This document shows, in pieces, positions 22,541-33,242 of a stretch of 64,000 bases of DNA (the first letter of the stretch is position 1; every line of letters starts with the position of its first letter). Source of the stretch: Chytriomyces cf. hyalinus JEL632 (lineage: Eukaryota > Chytridiomycota > Chytridiomycetes > Chytridiales > Chytriomycetaceae). The notes under the pieces are model-generated. The model was not told the origin of the DNA and did no database searches. It was given only the letters and a program-made list of their open reading frames with translations. The translations under genes were made by a program, and so were the position numbers. The DNA is taken from assembly GCA_025435555.1 (NCBI GenBank), contig JAIWWG010000015.1, positions 186,001-250,000 of the forward strand, given 5' to 3'.

Positions 22541-23844
22541 TCCGCACGTGCTTCCACTCTCCTTGCTTCGCAGCATCCATTTACCTGTCCTTTCATCTTG
22601 AAAGGGACCTTAAGTCGTCTTATCTTTTAATTATCTGTACAAACCAGCTGGTCAAAAAGATAAAAGATAGAATATTAATATGACTGTGACGTTTGAGTCG
22701 CGTTTTTATTGCGAACTGCTCTCCACATTCCAAATAACTTCGTCCATCGTCTTTGGCCGCAGCAGACCCATCACTTTGCATTTCAGCGATCCGATCCAGC
22801 TCTTGCACGACTTGAGCGATCCGGCATGCGATGTGCTCGAGCTTCTGCGGCTGGAGAGGTACTTGATCCTGTGCCGGGGATGGCAGCCGTCGAGAGACAG
22901 GACGAACTCGTCTGAGTCTGTGCTTGGCCGGTACTTCATTCGAGACTAGTTTTTTTTTTGTAATGTGCGTGTCATTAATAATGTCATTTAAGTTGACTTT
23001 TGTCGGGGAATTGAAGCGCGCATGTTTCATTTCACGAGCAGTTTTGTGCGTTGCGAGTGACGCTGGAAATAATAACATCAAACAGCTTCACGAATGCGCG
23101 ACAGCGGGATCTTGTCGGGCGTGGCTGTGCGACCAATTTGTTGTCAGCGCGTGCTCACAAATTTTGCCAAACCTGTTCAGAGTGTTCATCTCCAAAACGA
23201 TGCAGAGCGACTCGATCTCGCTGGTCGCGGAACGGACTGTAAGGGCCCCATATAAATATAAATATATAAATGCATGTATGCTGCTGTGCGGCGGTGCGAT
23301 GCGAGCATGGAGTTGGATGTGGTGACTATCACAAGTTGAATTGTTGGAAGGATAATGCGGAGTGCATTTTGCTCCGTTCAAGGTTGCTTTACTGCGGAAA
23401 GTGGGTATCTGATGATGGGTTGATTCCCTTGGAGCGCATGTAATAATGAGAGCTTCGTTTATGCAAACGTGGAGTATATTGAAAATTCATTCGTCAGTGC
23501 CCATTGGCGGCGTGTAACGTGAAGGAATTCAAACGGGCATGCGAGTCTGGCACCACTTCACAGCTTTAGTGCGCAGTGCCTACCCTCCTCATCTCTGGCG
23601 ATTCATTCACAGTGCCCATTTCTGCGTCTGAAGCTGGGCATACTACCTTCATCAAAATGCTCACCCCCAGTTGCCATTAATTCAACCAGCGCCAAACTGA
23701 TCCAGCTAGTTTTTTTTTTAAAAATGGAGACTGTCTCCCAGCCAAGAAAACCGCTTTAATTATCAAAATGACGACAGGATTTACAAATGCGCGTAAATAT
23801 TATGAGGACTTCCATTCAAAGCGAGCAGCAATGAGAGTTATCCT
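22541..23844. other. Mostly non-coding region (22.5-23.8 kb)
   Basis: AT-rich. The only candidate is a minus-strand ORF described separately (22706-22939). An ATAAATATAAATATATAAATG repeat-like AT stretch lies near 23250-23270. I see no RNA gene. Confidence 0.45.
22706..22939 (-). CDS. Small hypothetical ORF
   Basis: ATG at 22939, 77 codons, Ser-rich and basic with a DEVIWNVE end. Its composition is not obviously random, but no family, splice partner or promoter is recognised, so it may be chance or the last exon of an unseen gene. Confidence 0.2.
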   Translation of the reverse strand: MKYRPSTDSDEFVLSLDGCHPRHRIKYLSSRRSSSTSHAGSLKSCKSWIGSLKCKVMGLLRPKTMDEVIWNVESSSQ

Positions 23845-24764
23845 TTACAATAAAATGCCGTTTAAGTCTGCGACTTTCCATTCCACTTTGGACGCAGCCA
23901 GTCCATGGTTTGCGTCTTCCAAAGGAATCAAACTGCTTTCGAAACAAACTTGAATATCGCGTCTTGATCGTTCCTGAACATCCAGAGTGGCACTGACCAG
24001 CGCAAACTCTACATCTGCGTCCAATGTGGCTCGCACTTGGATCGTGAAGCCCGCGTCCATGACTTGGGCAGCCTCGCTCGCAAAGAGGGCCTCAGTGACA
24101 TCGCCACCAGTTTGCAGCACTGCGTGCCGCGGAAACACCCACTCAAAGTTGTTGCACTTATACAGAAAGTCTCCTTCGCTGAACCCCGAGGTGCCGTTCA
24201 CGAACGCAAATAACTGTGTTCCGTCCTCGTTCGCGCACTTCAAGCGCAGCTTTCGAAACGACGCCGGGGCTTGCCCGTACCGAATCGTTGTTCCTAGAAC
24301 TTGAACGTCATGCACACTAGCATTCAATTTGATTTTCGTGTTTGGATCCGGCATCAACTTGATCGAGTCCGAAAATGCATTCAGCAGCGGCGCAGTGACC
24401 ATACTTGCTAGCTGCTCGCGATTACCTTGCCCGAGCGACGTCACAGACAAGGCAGAGCATAGCTGAGGAAACGCCGCCTCGACACCGACACTGAAGTCGT
24501 GGTCAAAGTAGTCTGGTCCAAGCGCGCTTGAAGCGATCGCGTGTGCCGTTAATGCTGAAGCTTTCCTTTTGATGGGATTGAGGAGAAATCTGGAGACATG
24601 CGACGTGTCTGTGGGGGTATGAGTAACGGGCGCAGGGACGGGAGCGGCAGTCAGGCGCCAGGGGAAACGGACCAGCGCTTGAGTCTATCGAAAGACGTCA
24701 GAGCGAGTCACGCTGGATGCAAAATGAGGACGTGACTTGCCGTGATGTGTCGGTGTTTGCTCAT
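23845..24764 (-). CDS. Probable mitochondrial protein, possibly Tim44/Mba1-like
   Basis: Minus-strand exons 24741-24764 and 23845-24684, 287 residues. The intron 24685-24740 starts with GCAAGT and ends TAG; the alternative GT three bases in breaks the frame, so this is read as GC-AG. The N-terminus (MSKHRHITTQALVRFPWRL) is basic and amphipathic, fitting a mitochondrial targeting sequence. Further on, PDYFDHDFSVGVEAAFPQL and SLGQGNREQLASMVTAPLLNAF resemble the start of Tim44-like domains (Mba1/mL45 group), which bind the mitochondrial ribosome or import motor at the inner membrane. The assignment is weak; the rest of the chain is not recognised. Confidence 0.55.
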
Positions 24765-24947
24765 TGAAACAGAGTTCGAATCTTGAATCTAAATTTGGAA
24801 AGTGCTTGGTTTTATCATTTCCCGATTATTTTTTTTTTTTTTTGCTGTTATTTATTTACGAAACAGAAAATCTCATTAGAGACACATCCCGCTCGTACTT
24901 AAGCGCAAGCGTCCCGCGTGTCTCCCACTCAGGCACCACCCACTCCA

Positions 24948-26632
24948 ATGCAGATCGACACCCTGTCTTCGCTCTTCTCCCTCGGCTACCGGAGACGGGC
25001 GGCAAAAAGAATCGAGGGTGCCGAGTCCCTTCAACAACCTGAACCTGTCAACCAGGCACAAGACTCCACGGGGCCGTCTCCATTCGATTCTCTCCCAGTA
25101 GAAGTCCAGCTCCGTGTCTTTGCGTTCTGCTGTGACGGTGGAAATGACTTGCAGATGCTCGGACGTTTGGCAAAGGTTTCCTGTTCTTGGAACGCGCTTT
25201 CGCGCAGCGGAGACTTGATCACGTTCATTTCTATGGCGAGGTAATGTCTTGAGCCTTTTACTCGTGGGGTACTGTAGACTAACACTTCTTCAGATCAACC
25301 AGAAAGGATAAAGTGCAGATGTTGGCTACCCTGGCCCAACGGTCGGGCGGATTCTTGCGACACCTCGACCTGCGCGGTTGCACAAACATGTCTTCGTCCT
25401 ACATCAAGCAGATTCCAACTGTGTGTCCGAATATCCGCTTCCTCAATCTGTCAAGATGCAATTCTATCACTTCAGCTCAACTCATTTCCGTCATTCGCCG
25501 GCTTCCATTTCTGACACATGTTGATCTGAGCGGACTTCGCTGCACGTCAGACATTACTCTCGACATTCTCTCACGACCCGGAAAACTGGTCTCTCTTGAT
25601 GTTTCCTACTGCCGGAAGGTTAAAGCGTCTGGACTCAAGTTTGTTGTTGACCGCTGCAAAAATCTTGCGTCCCTTTATCTGTCTGGACTGGGAATTGCAA
25701 ACGATCCACTCTTGGCTGCAATGAGTCAGCTCTCTAGTTTGCAACAGTTGGATATTGCCGAATCTGATGATGTTACCTCACGTGGTCTGCAACTAGCCTT
25801 TCTCGAACCATCCACCCACAGTCAGTTTCTAGCTTTGGTGCCTGCATATACGGACACTGAGGAAGACTTGCACTTACCGGCACCACCAATGAAATTCATG
25901 CCTGCGCTCACCCAAATGACCAGCATCAACTTGTCCAATCTCTCGCTTGCCGTAACAGACGATGTTTTCACTGTTCTGGCGTGGAGCACGCCCAATCTGC
26001 GCAGCATCATCTGTCGCAACGCGCTTGCCCTCACTGACGTGGGAGTGTCCCGCCTTGCTGAAGGATGCATTCAGCTGGAGAATGTGGATCTTGGTGGATG
26101 TGTGTTGGTGGGTGACGCAGGTCTGCTTGCATTGGGACTCTGCTGCGGCAAGAAGCTGTCGGTAGTGCGGGCTCCCTTCTGTCCACGCATCAGTGGCGAA
26201 GGGGTGCGAGTCCTGCTTAGTCTATGCGTACTGCTCACCACGTTGACGCTTGATTCATGCGCTGGAATTGACGACACGCTTTTGAAAATGCTTGAACATG
26301 ACCCATGCCCGGCCCTCCATACTCTCGACCTGCATGGATGCAGCTCAAGCATCACTCAAGCCGGAATTGCACGTGCGCTTGCCGCCGTGAACAAGCCAAT
26401 CGTGCAGCAACAACAGCTCATCCATCCCCACCGCACACTGATTCGAAGGGGCAGTGTCGACTCGGACATGACTCTCACTGAACTCAACGACCGCATCAGT
26501 GCTATAAAATTATACAGCAAGAGAGAAAAGGAGCTTGTGATTCGAACAGACTCGGCGTCAGTGTTCAACCAAGTATTTGGGCGCCGTGCTTCGACGTCGG
26601 GCTTGATGGATATTCTCTTTCGCGCGTTTTAG
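24948..26632 (+). CDS. F-box and leucine-rich-repeat protein
   Basis: Exons 24948-25240 and 25294-26632, intron of 53 bases, 543 residues. An F-box (SPFDSLPVEVQLRVFAFC...LARLAKVSCSWN-type, about residues 45-85) is followed by cysteine-containing leucine-rich repeats such as LRHLDLRGCTNMSS, IRFLNLSRCNSITS, LVSLDVSYCRKVKA and LENVDLGGCVLVGD, the pattern of FBXL/Grr1-type proteins. These bind Skp1 through the F-box and recruit substrates to SCF ubiquitin ligases through the repeats. The C-terminus is a disordered Ser/Arg-containing tail. Substrate unknown. Confidence 0.85.
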
Positions 26633-26859
26633 ATGTTGCGTACTATCTCCTTTAGTCTTTTTTTTCAGTCTTGCCTGACACTTCATGTATCCATATGTTT
26701 AATATATACCTATTATATCCCTTTTAATGCAAGTTTGGTGTGGATATGGTTTATAAAGTGAAAAGTATTTCAAGCCGTCACCAGCACGCCACCTTCCTCA
26801 TATGACACAAAACGAACGCGGTGCTTAAAACAATAACAGAAACAAAGAGCCCGTTTTTG

Positions 26860-27639
26860 TCACTTTGTTCGCCAGGCGCCTCGCTTGAACATGTGTTTCA
26901 GCCCAGCTCTTTTCTTTGAATCGTCCAACGTTTCTGCAATTTGTGCAGGCGTGTCTGCAATGACCTCAGCTTTTAAAGAATCAAAGCGCTGCTCAGAATC
27001 TGCGGGGGGAGATGGAGTGGATGGAAATCCGTGACTTTTTCGGGTGAGAGTGGAAAAAATCGCCGGCTTTTCCCCACCCCGTGCCCCCCCGCTTTTAAGT
27101 TGCAGGACTGATGCCATTTTCCCAATTCGATTCACTTTGCGTGAATGATGATGCGTAGCATGCAGCTCAGAGGCAGTGTCAGGTGTAATTCGCTGACACG
27201 GCGTGCTGGTTACCCTTCGTAAGGCATGTTTCGACATGTGCAGTGGCATTGGGGTTGGCGACGTTAGAGGTGACGTGGCTGCCAATGTGCTCCCAGAGAT
27301 GCCACTTTTGATGGTGAAAGTAGGGCCCATGTCCAACTGGAACTCAATCAGTGAAAGGAATGTGTCGAATTTGGTGCTGCGAAGATGGGAAGGATTCCCT
27401 TCCTCCTGCTCATGGGGTGGTTGAGTAAAGGGCCATTCTGGCTCAGGTTCCAGCAGCGGAGAAGCCAGTTCAGCATTGCGTTTCAGTGTTTGCGAGGTTG
27501 AGCCGCCGCCAAGTGTGAGCAAACTCGAACGGCTTGCCTCTCGGGCGGGGTCGGCAGTGGCTTCAGTGTCGGACAGGCCAAGCTCGTCACCGAGATCGAG
27601 GTCGTGGAGGATGGAAGCCACGGGTGCTGCTGACAACAT
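26860..27639 (-). CDS. Hypothetical disordered protein
   Basis: Single ORF of 259 codons from ATG 27639. Low-complexity, rich in Ser, Pro and Thr, with one more ordered segment (TKFDTFLSLIEFQLDMG) and a basic end (LKHMFKRGAWRTK). No family recognised. It is the first of a minus-strand run of four such genes. Confidence 0.55.
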   Translation of the reverse strand: MLSAAPVASILHDLDLGDELGLSDTEATADPAREASRSSLLTLGGGSTSQTLKRNAELASPLLEPEPEWPFTQPPHEQEEGNPSHLRSTKFDTFLSLIEFQLDMGPTFTIKSGISGSTLAATSPLTSPTPMPLHMSKHALRRVTSTPCQRITPDTASELHATHHHSRKVNRIGKMASVLQLKSGGARGGEKPAIFSTLTRKSHGFPSTPSPPADSEQRFDSLKAEVIADTPAQIAETLDDSKKRAGLKHMFKRGAWRTK

Positions 27640-27790
27640 GAACCCTGATTTGAGTCAAAATGTTTTGGAACACGATGTGCAAGAATTCAGAGTGGTGTGG
27701 CTATTTATTAGTAGTAATGATAGTTCAACCAGAGCAGTCTGAAGCACGTCTGATTGTGCTCGTGAAAAAGATAAAGCGCGTGTCTCTCTT

Positions 27791-28750
27791 TTAACGCAGC
27801 TTCAAACGACACGCCAGCTTTTTCAGTCCCGAGCTTCGTTTCTTTGACTTTGTCGTTGACGAAGGCTCGAGTAATTCATCCCTCTGACCAAACTCTGCTG
27901 CTCCAAGCAGCTCCTTGTCGTACGACGGCGCCAGCACTGCCAGATCCGGCATCGACATTATTGAGAGTTCCTCATCAAGTTTGGATGGAAGACGCGGTAC
28001 AATGCCACCGGCCCCAATTGTTTCTGAGTGGCCGAAAGGTCTGAATTTGAATTTGTGGTGTATCTTTGGCACACTTCGCGATTTTGATTTTTCCGACACG
28101 TTCACGCGTTCACAAGGTTTGCTCAAACTCCGACCCAAGGCATTCATGCTTCCATTCTTGTCAGAATCCTTTTCCTGCTAAACGGGCGGGTATTTCGAAT
28201 CAGCGTGCTTAAGCTGCGCGAGTATGTGTTTCAGAATGCAATGTGAAACAAAACTCACCTTCACTTCATTAAAACCCACGGCGCTGTCCTGCCTATCCTC
28301 CAAGTCATGTACAAAAAGCGTGCGATCGCTTTGCTCGGACCCTTTCGCAGAGTTCTCCATCGCAAACGCCGCCAACTGAACAAACAGAACATCCAACTTG
28401 ACAAAACTGTCGCGGCTGTCCCGATCACAGCTCCGAGATTCAATCTGCAAGTTGAACATGATGTCGTCTGCGATATGGGATTCATCCGGGTTGGTGTAGA
28501 GACTGGGGCTGCGTTTTCGTAGGCTCGAGAGCATGTGGGAATGGGATGGGTCCAGGTCTTCAGAGTCTGTGTGGATAGAGCTTGAGTCGCAGTCATCGCA
28601 TGGCTGGGTGATGAGCATTTGTTTTGTGGAATGTGTTTTTCGTGAAGTCTGCGCAGCGGGTCGGTACTTCAAATGTGTCGTACCCTGGCCAGTTGTACCG
28701 CCTGATTTTCTGTGTTTCAGATTTCTTCGTGAGGGGAAGTTCATCAGCAT
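27791..28750 (-). CDS. Hypothetical disordered protein with basic C-terminus
   Basis: Minus-strand exons 28259-28750 and 27791-28174; intron 28175-28258 has GTGAG/CAG ends and phase 0, 291 residues. Ser-rich with acidic patches, one hydrophobic helix-like segment (FVKLDVLFVQLAAFAM) and a very basic end (KKLACRLKLR). Function unknown. Confidence 0.55.
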
Positions 28751-28841
28751 TACAAATATTATAAACCCTCAGGATTTACTGGATAATCAGTGGGGAAGAA
28801 TAGCAACCGCACAATCTGAAAGTACAAACAATAAAACAAGA

Positions 28842-30110
28842 TCACTCTGCTGCGTTCTTTCTAAACAGCTTGCTCGTGTTGCGACGCACGATGCCCATCC
28901 ATTCCCCCTTCTTGCTCCCAACATTCTCACTCGCATTCAACTGTCTTGTCGCATATGTTTGCGCTTTCTTTGGAAACGCGTCATACGAGTCTTTTGAATC
29001 TTTGGCAGCGGATCGTCGCCGAGCGAGAAGACTGAGCCACTTTTTGCCAAACTTTGCAGTGGCATGGTCCCTGCCATTTTTTGCTTCAAAGGCTTGGCTT
29101 GTCTTGCTTTGGCTTGTTTGGCTTTTAAACAATGGCGCTGCTGCTCTTGTTGAAGACGCCATAAGGTTTGAATGGAGATTTCGCAAGCTCATCTTTCGAC
29201 CAATTCCGAAACTCTGCCTTGATGAATAGTCCGCTGGTACAGATCGCATGGGTGTGGATGGTGGTCGTTCTCGTTGATTTTGGATGGGGAAATTATTGTT
29301 TGAAGAGCGCACCAAGGAAGTGTCGGAGGGCATATAGCTGGTGTCTGAATGCAAGCTCGAAATGTGTCTGAGTTCCAGCGTTGTCTTCATGTCGGGTAGA
29401 GTAAACGAGGAATTTGAGTGAGAATGGAGAGATGAGCGGTTTGCGTCCAGTGAGGTAGCTCTGCGAGCTGCGCTTGACGTTTCAAGTTTCTGGAGGTGTG
29501 ATTCGCTCTCGTCGATGCGCTGTTGGCTCAGAATTTTGGTCAAGACTTGTTTTGGTGCAAATTTCCGAGATATAAAGTCGGGAATGGGTGGGACGGGTGG
29601 AATGACTGGCTGCGGCGCGCCATTGAACCAACCACTTCGATGTGCGTTGGCTTCACTCGGGCTTTCACCATTGAATCGAGAAACATCCATTGAGGATGAT
29701 CCTCTCGCGCGGGGACGATCAAACGACGCAAAAACCGGCCTTCGACCAAGAGTAAAACTCTTTCTTCCTTCTCCTTCATACGTCTGATTCGGATTCTCGC
29801 TCTGCTGATTGGGAGACTCTTGGTCTCGGTTGGCAGAACGCACTTCGACGGGGTATAGACTCCGGCCAACATAAACATCAGACGGATTCAGCTTCATGCA
29901 TCTTGAGGACCTTCGGCGGCTGATTGCGGCCTTTGACATTGGGGTCTGGTTGGAGCCGCCTCGCTCAACGAAGGGACCAGTGGCCAACATGGTTGGGCCG
30001 CCGGCGGCCGTGGACCCGGAACTGTTTGAGTCGCTTGGATTTTGCAGAGTTGATGCGTCTGAACCGGACTCTGCGCGAGTCTGGGTTTGGTCGGTGTCGT
30101 TGTCCAGCAT
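28842..30110 (-). CDS. Hypothetical Ser-rich disordered protein with basic C-terminus
   Basis: Single ORF of 422 codons from ATG 30110. Long Ser/Asn/Arg-rich regions, a proline patch (PVIPPVPPIPDF) that could bind SH3 or WW domains, and a basic end (RRNTSKLFRK). No family recognised. It lies 91 bases from the end of the neighbouring minus-strand gene start, and the short spacing of this group is notable. Confidence 0.55.
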   Translation of the reverse strand: MLDNDTDQTQTRAESGSDASTLQNPSDSNSSGSTAAGGPTMLATGPFVERGGSNQTPMSKAAISRRRSSRCMKLNPSDVYVGRSLYPVEVRSANRDQESPNQQSENPNQTYEGEGRKSFTLGRRPVFASFDRPRARGSSSMDVSRFNGESPSEANAHRSGWFNGAPQPVIPPVPPIPDFISRKFAPKQVLTKILSQQRIDESESHLQKLETSSAARRATSLDANRSSLHSHSNSSFTLPDMKTTLELRHISSLHSDTSYMPSDTSLVRSSNNNFPIQNQRERPPSTPMRSVPADYSSRQSFGIGRKMSLRNLHSNLMASSTRAAAPLFKSQTSQSKTSQAFEAKNGRDHATAKFGKKWLSLLARRRSAAKDSKDSYDAFPKKAQTYATRQLNASENVGSKKGEWMGIVRRNTSKLFRKNAAE

Positions 30111-30551
30111 GGTAAAGCGTGCTTTGAACAGAGTTGCCTTCTCATTGCGTAAAATCTGGCAGCGGATTAAATTGACCTGTGAACTTGCGGTGCGTGAACA
30201 GAGAACATGCGCGGAGACAGAGACAAACTCACCACCTCCTACTGCTCACTTACCACCTCAGTAGGCACGTAACACGCGACAGACAGCAACAAGCAGATGA
30301 TATTATCCAGACTCACAACGCGTGTTCCATTCCATTCTTGACCCAGCTTCTGCGCGTATGCTCTGATGCTCCAGGTCCCTTTCGATGCACCAGCCAAAAC
30401 CAACTCCAATAAAAAAAAAACTGAAAGAATGCAATTTATTTCTTTACACCGCTCAGACATGTCCACAACGACAGTGCCAAACAGACGGAACAATAAATAT
30501 GAAGTGCGTTTGCATGCAATGAATTACAAAGTAAAGCAATAGAATTCGCAA

Positions 30552-32998
30552 TCAAATCTGCTCAAAGGTCAACTCGTCGCTGCTCTTCACTGACTGGAAG
30601 CTGGTTCCTCTCGAGAGTTGGTACCGCGCCATGGCCGACGCTGCCGCGCTGCCACTCATTGTATCACTGTTGCTTGCAAGTGCGTTGACGCCTCTCGAGA
30701 ATATCAGTCTTCGCGCGTCTGCGACTGAAATCGTGTCTTCCGCATCCATCGCTGAAATGTTCAACAATTCGTCGCCATTCCTTGCATCGAAAGTGTCTGG
30801 GATATCGACTAAATCAAGAGTGGAAAGCGCCATCGACATTAGTGAAGTTGCTTGTCGAAAGTTTTCAAGCGGAACATGATGTGCATCAAAGACGTTGTTT
30901 GGAACCAGCGAAATCGGTGGATTCGAAGACTCATCAGCATTCATTAGTGATATACCTCTAGCAAGACGGAATGAGTTGCTGCTGGTTGCTCTTGAGAATT
31001 GGCTGGCCGTGTGCAGTGATGGCATGCTCATTACAGAGTTTGCGCGTGATTCCATAAAAGTATCGCTTGCTTGGGAATTGGTTGTTCCATCATACAAAGA
31101 GCTGTTGAAAAGTAAATTGCCAGAGGAGGAGACGCTGAATTCGGTATGGGTAGTTGAAGCATCTGTGGCTCCAAAAAACTCTCGCAACGGAGGAGGAATG
31201 CGGTCAAGGAGGTAAGCAAAGTTTGATGAAGAGGCATCAAGTTCAGAGTCCATTGAACCGACATCCGCCGACCCAGACCTCATCTCAAGGCCAGTCGCCG
31301 GCCGTAATACTCCGGCCGAGTCAATGACAAGGCCTGTATTCGCAGTGCTTCCAGTAGGTCTAATTCTGTTTCTCATGGCTGCGATAATGTTTGCGGGGGG
31401 TGGGCTCGTTGCTCGTGCAGTGAGATTACACTCCCTTCTGTTCAGGCAATTCTGGCATGAAATCGAATGGGCAAATTGAGTGAGGTATCGAGCTTTCGCA
31501 ACGGCCATTCGAAGATCGGCCATGACTATTCGATGATTGGTAGTAGTGGTGTTCTGTTTATACAGCGACGAGAGGGCGCTGATGATCAACGCTGGGTCAA
31601 CGTTCTGAATTTCGCCGACGCGAGAGGCCTCGTTCAGCTCCGCCAGAAGAAGCTCTGAAAACTTTTTAAAGTACTGTACGCATCGGGATGGGATGGGATG
31701 GGATGGGATGCAGCAAGTTAGCCCAGTTTGAAGGATGGATGGATGGATGGATGGATGGATAGATGGTCGGAAATGAAACGCACCTTGTCTTCCCATTCCA
31801 AAACTGTGTCTAAGGTGAAATTACGTAAGTCAACCAATCCTGTCTCGATAAGACGAATCGCAGCTTACCCAAGCACGATATCAACTCGGTGATTCTGTCT
31901 GCGTCCCAGCCAATGGTCAGCGACCGAATAAACAGCGCTGCAATTTGCGGGCTTTCACCCATCATCATGAACGCAACGACCAGACCCATTTTAGGCCGAA
32001 GCGGCCACGCGGACCCAATTCGGGCAATTGCAAATGCAGCCAACTCTGGCAGCCAGTCGTCGAAAATATTCTTCAGAACCCGCGCAGTGCTCTCGATCGT
32101 CCATCCTTCGACAAGCCATTTGATGCCGTGCACAACTTGGTCTAGTTTGTAGTCCTGCTCCAAAAACCGTACACTTAAGCAACAGGACAACCAATCTGAT
32201 GCAAAAGTTTCTCATTCACCTTCACCATGTGTGCAATATGTTGCCCGTTGTACTCGCAGTTCTTTTCATTTTTGATAAACTCCACGAAGGATGCATTGAA
32301 TAGAGCGTCCATGGTCCGCATGCTCCATTCACAGTCTGGCGGAAGTTGAGTATTTAGGGACGGTGAAGCTTGCCTGCGAGTTCCAAACCTATGTGGCTAA
32401 ACTCCTTATACCAGGGGGGCTCCTTTGCTTCTTGAGTTTTCGTTGCTGAAGAATCTGCGTAATTCGATTCACTCATGGCTGTGGCAAGTGGGGTTGCGCT
32501 TGACTGGGAACTTCGGAGGGTTGCCGACTCCCTCATTTCGACATCCACGTTCTTCGTGTCTGAGTTGTGATTTTCAAAGAAATCAGACTTAGCGACGGTA
32601 ATGATGGTTCTTATAGATCGGCTGGCAGAGGTACCTTTTGACTCCTCTGCGTCAGGAAGCTGCGAATCTACCGCCGGTGTTTCGACAGAAATGTCGACGG
32701 AAATACTGGCTTCTGAAACGCCAATGGGTGTCGTATGGATCGGTAGATTCTCTGTGCTTGCAACAGGCGAACCAGAGGGCGAATAAGCGCGTGGCAGTGG
32801 GGACCGAAAGAGAGTTGAGTCCGACGACACTGGCAGATAGTTTTTGAAGGAGCGCGAGTTTGGAATAACAGAATCTGAAAGCATAACGCGTGAAGTGGCT
32901 GTAGAACGTGTCTTCTCGTTTGGATGAATCGCAGGTGTAACTCCACAGCTGTTCAGGACCATGGCCCGTGAAGCAGGCGACAGCCTTCCGTCGCGCAT
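30552..32998 (-). CDS. Hypothetical protein with a helical repeat-like core
   Basis: Minus-strand exons 32389-32998, 32220-32335, 31869-32154, 31784-31809, 30552-31673; every junction keeps phase, giving 719 residues. N- and C-terminal parts are Ser-rich and disordered. The spliced centre is an ordered helical domain (about 205-380) with two similar elements, VEGWTIESTARVLKNIFDDW and TIGWDADRITELISCLGD followed by EW, hinting at internal duplication. A CxxC pair (CQNCLNRREC) follows. The splice site chosen for exon 1 is GT at 32388; a GC alternative 15 bases downstream also keeps the frame. No family recognised. Confidence 0.6.
31674..31783 (-). repeat. Intron with GGGAT and GGAT microsatellites
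   Basis: Within the fourth intron of the minus-strand gene, plus-strand sequence shows five GGGAT units at about 31685-31709 and a run of GGAT units at about 31733-31760. They explain the unusually long 110-base intron. Confidence 0.85.
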
Positions 32999-33242
32999 GT
33001 AAACTTCCGCGCGTTCAGCAGTACGAGTTGGGGGTGGTTGGAAAGCTGCTGCGTGTGTGTGTACGCGCAGTCTTTGTGGGTTTGAGCACTTGTTCGAGAA
33101 CAAATTGGGGGGGCTGTCCAATTTCTGCAAATGCAGCAAACAGGCCAATTTATTTTTAAAATCGCACAATTTTCCCGTCGAGCAGAGTACAAAAAGGAGA
33201 AGGATTCGCACAACTATTTTGCAGCCCAATTTGTTTTTTCTG

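Noticed and set aside
32351-32388. A 38-base GC-AG intron in the helical-core gene
   Set aside because: A GT donor 15 bases earlier at 32388 also keeps the frame and gives a normal 53-base GT-AG intron.
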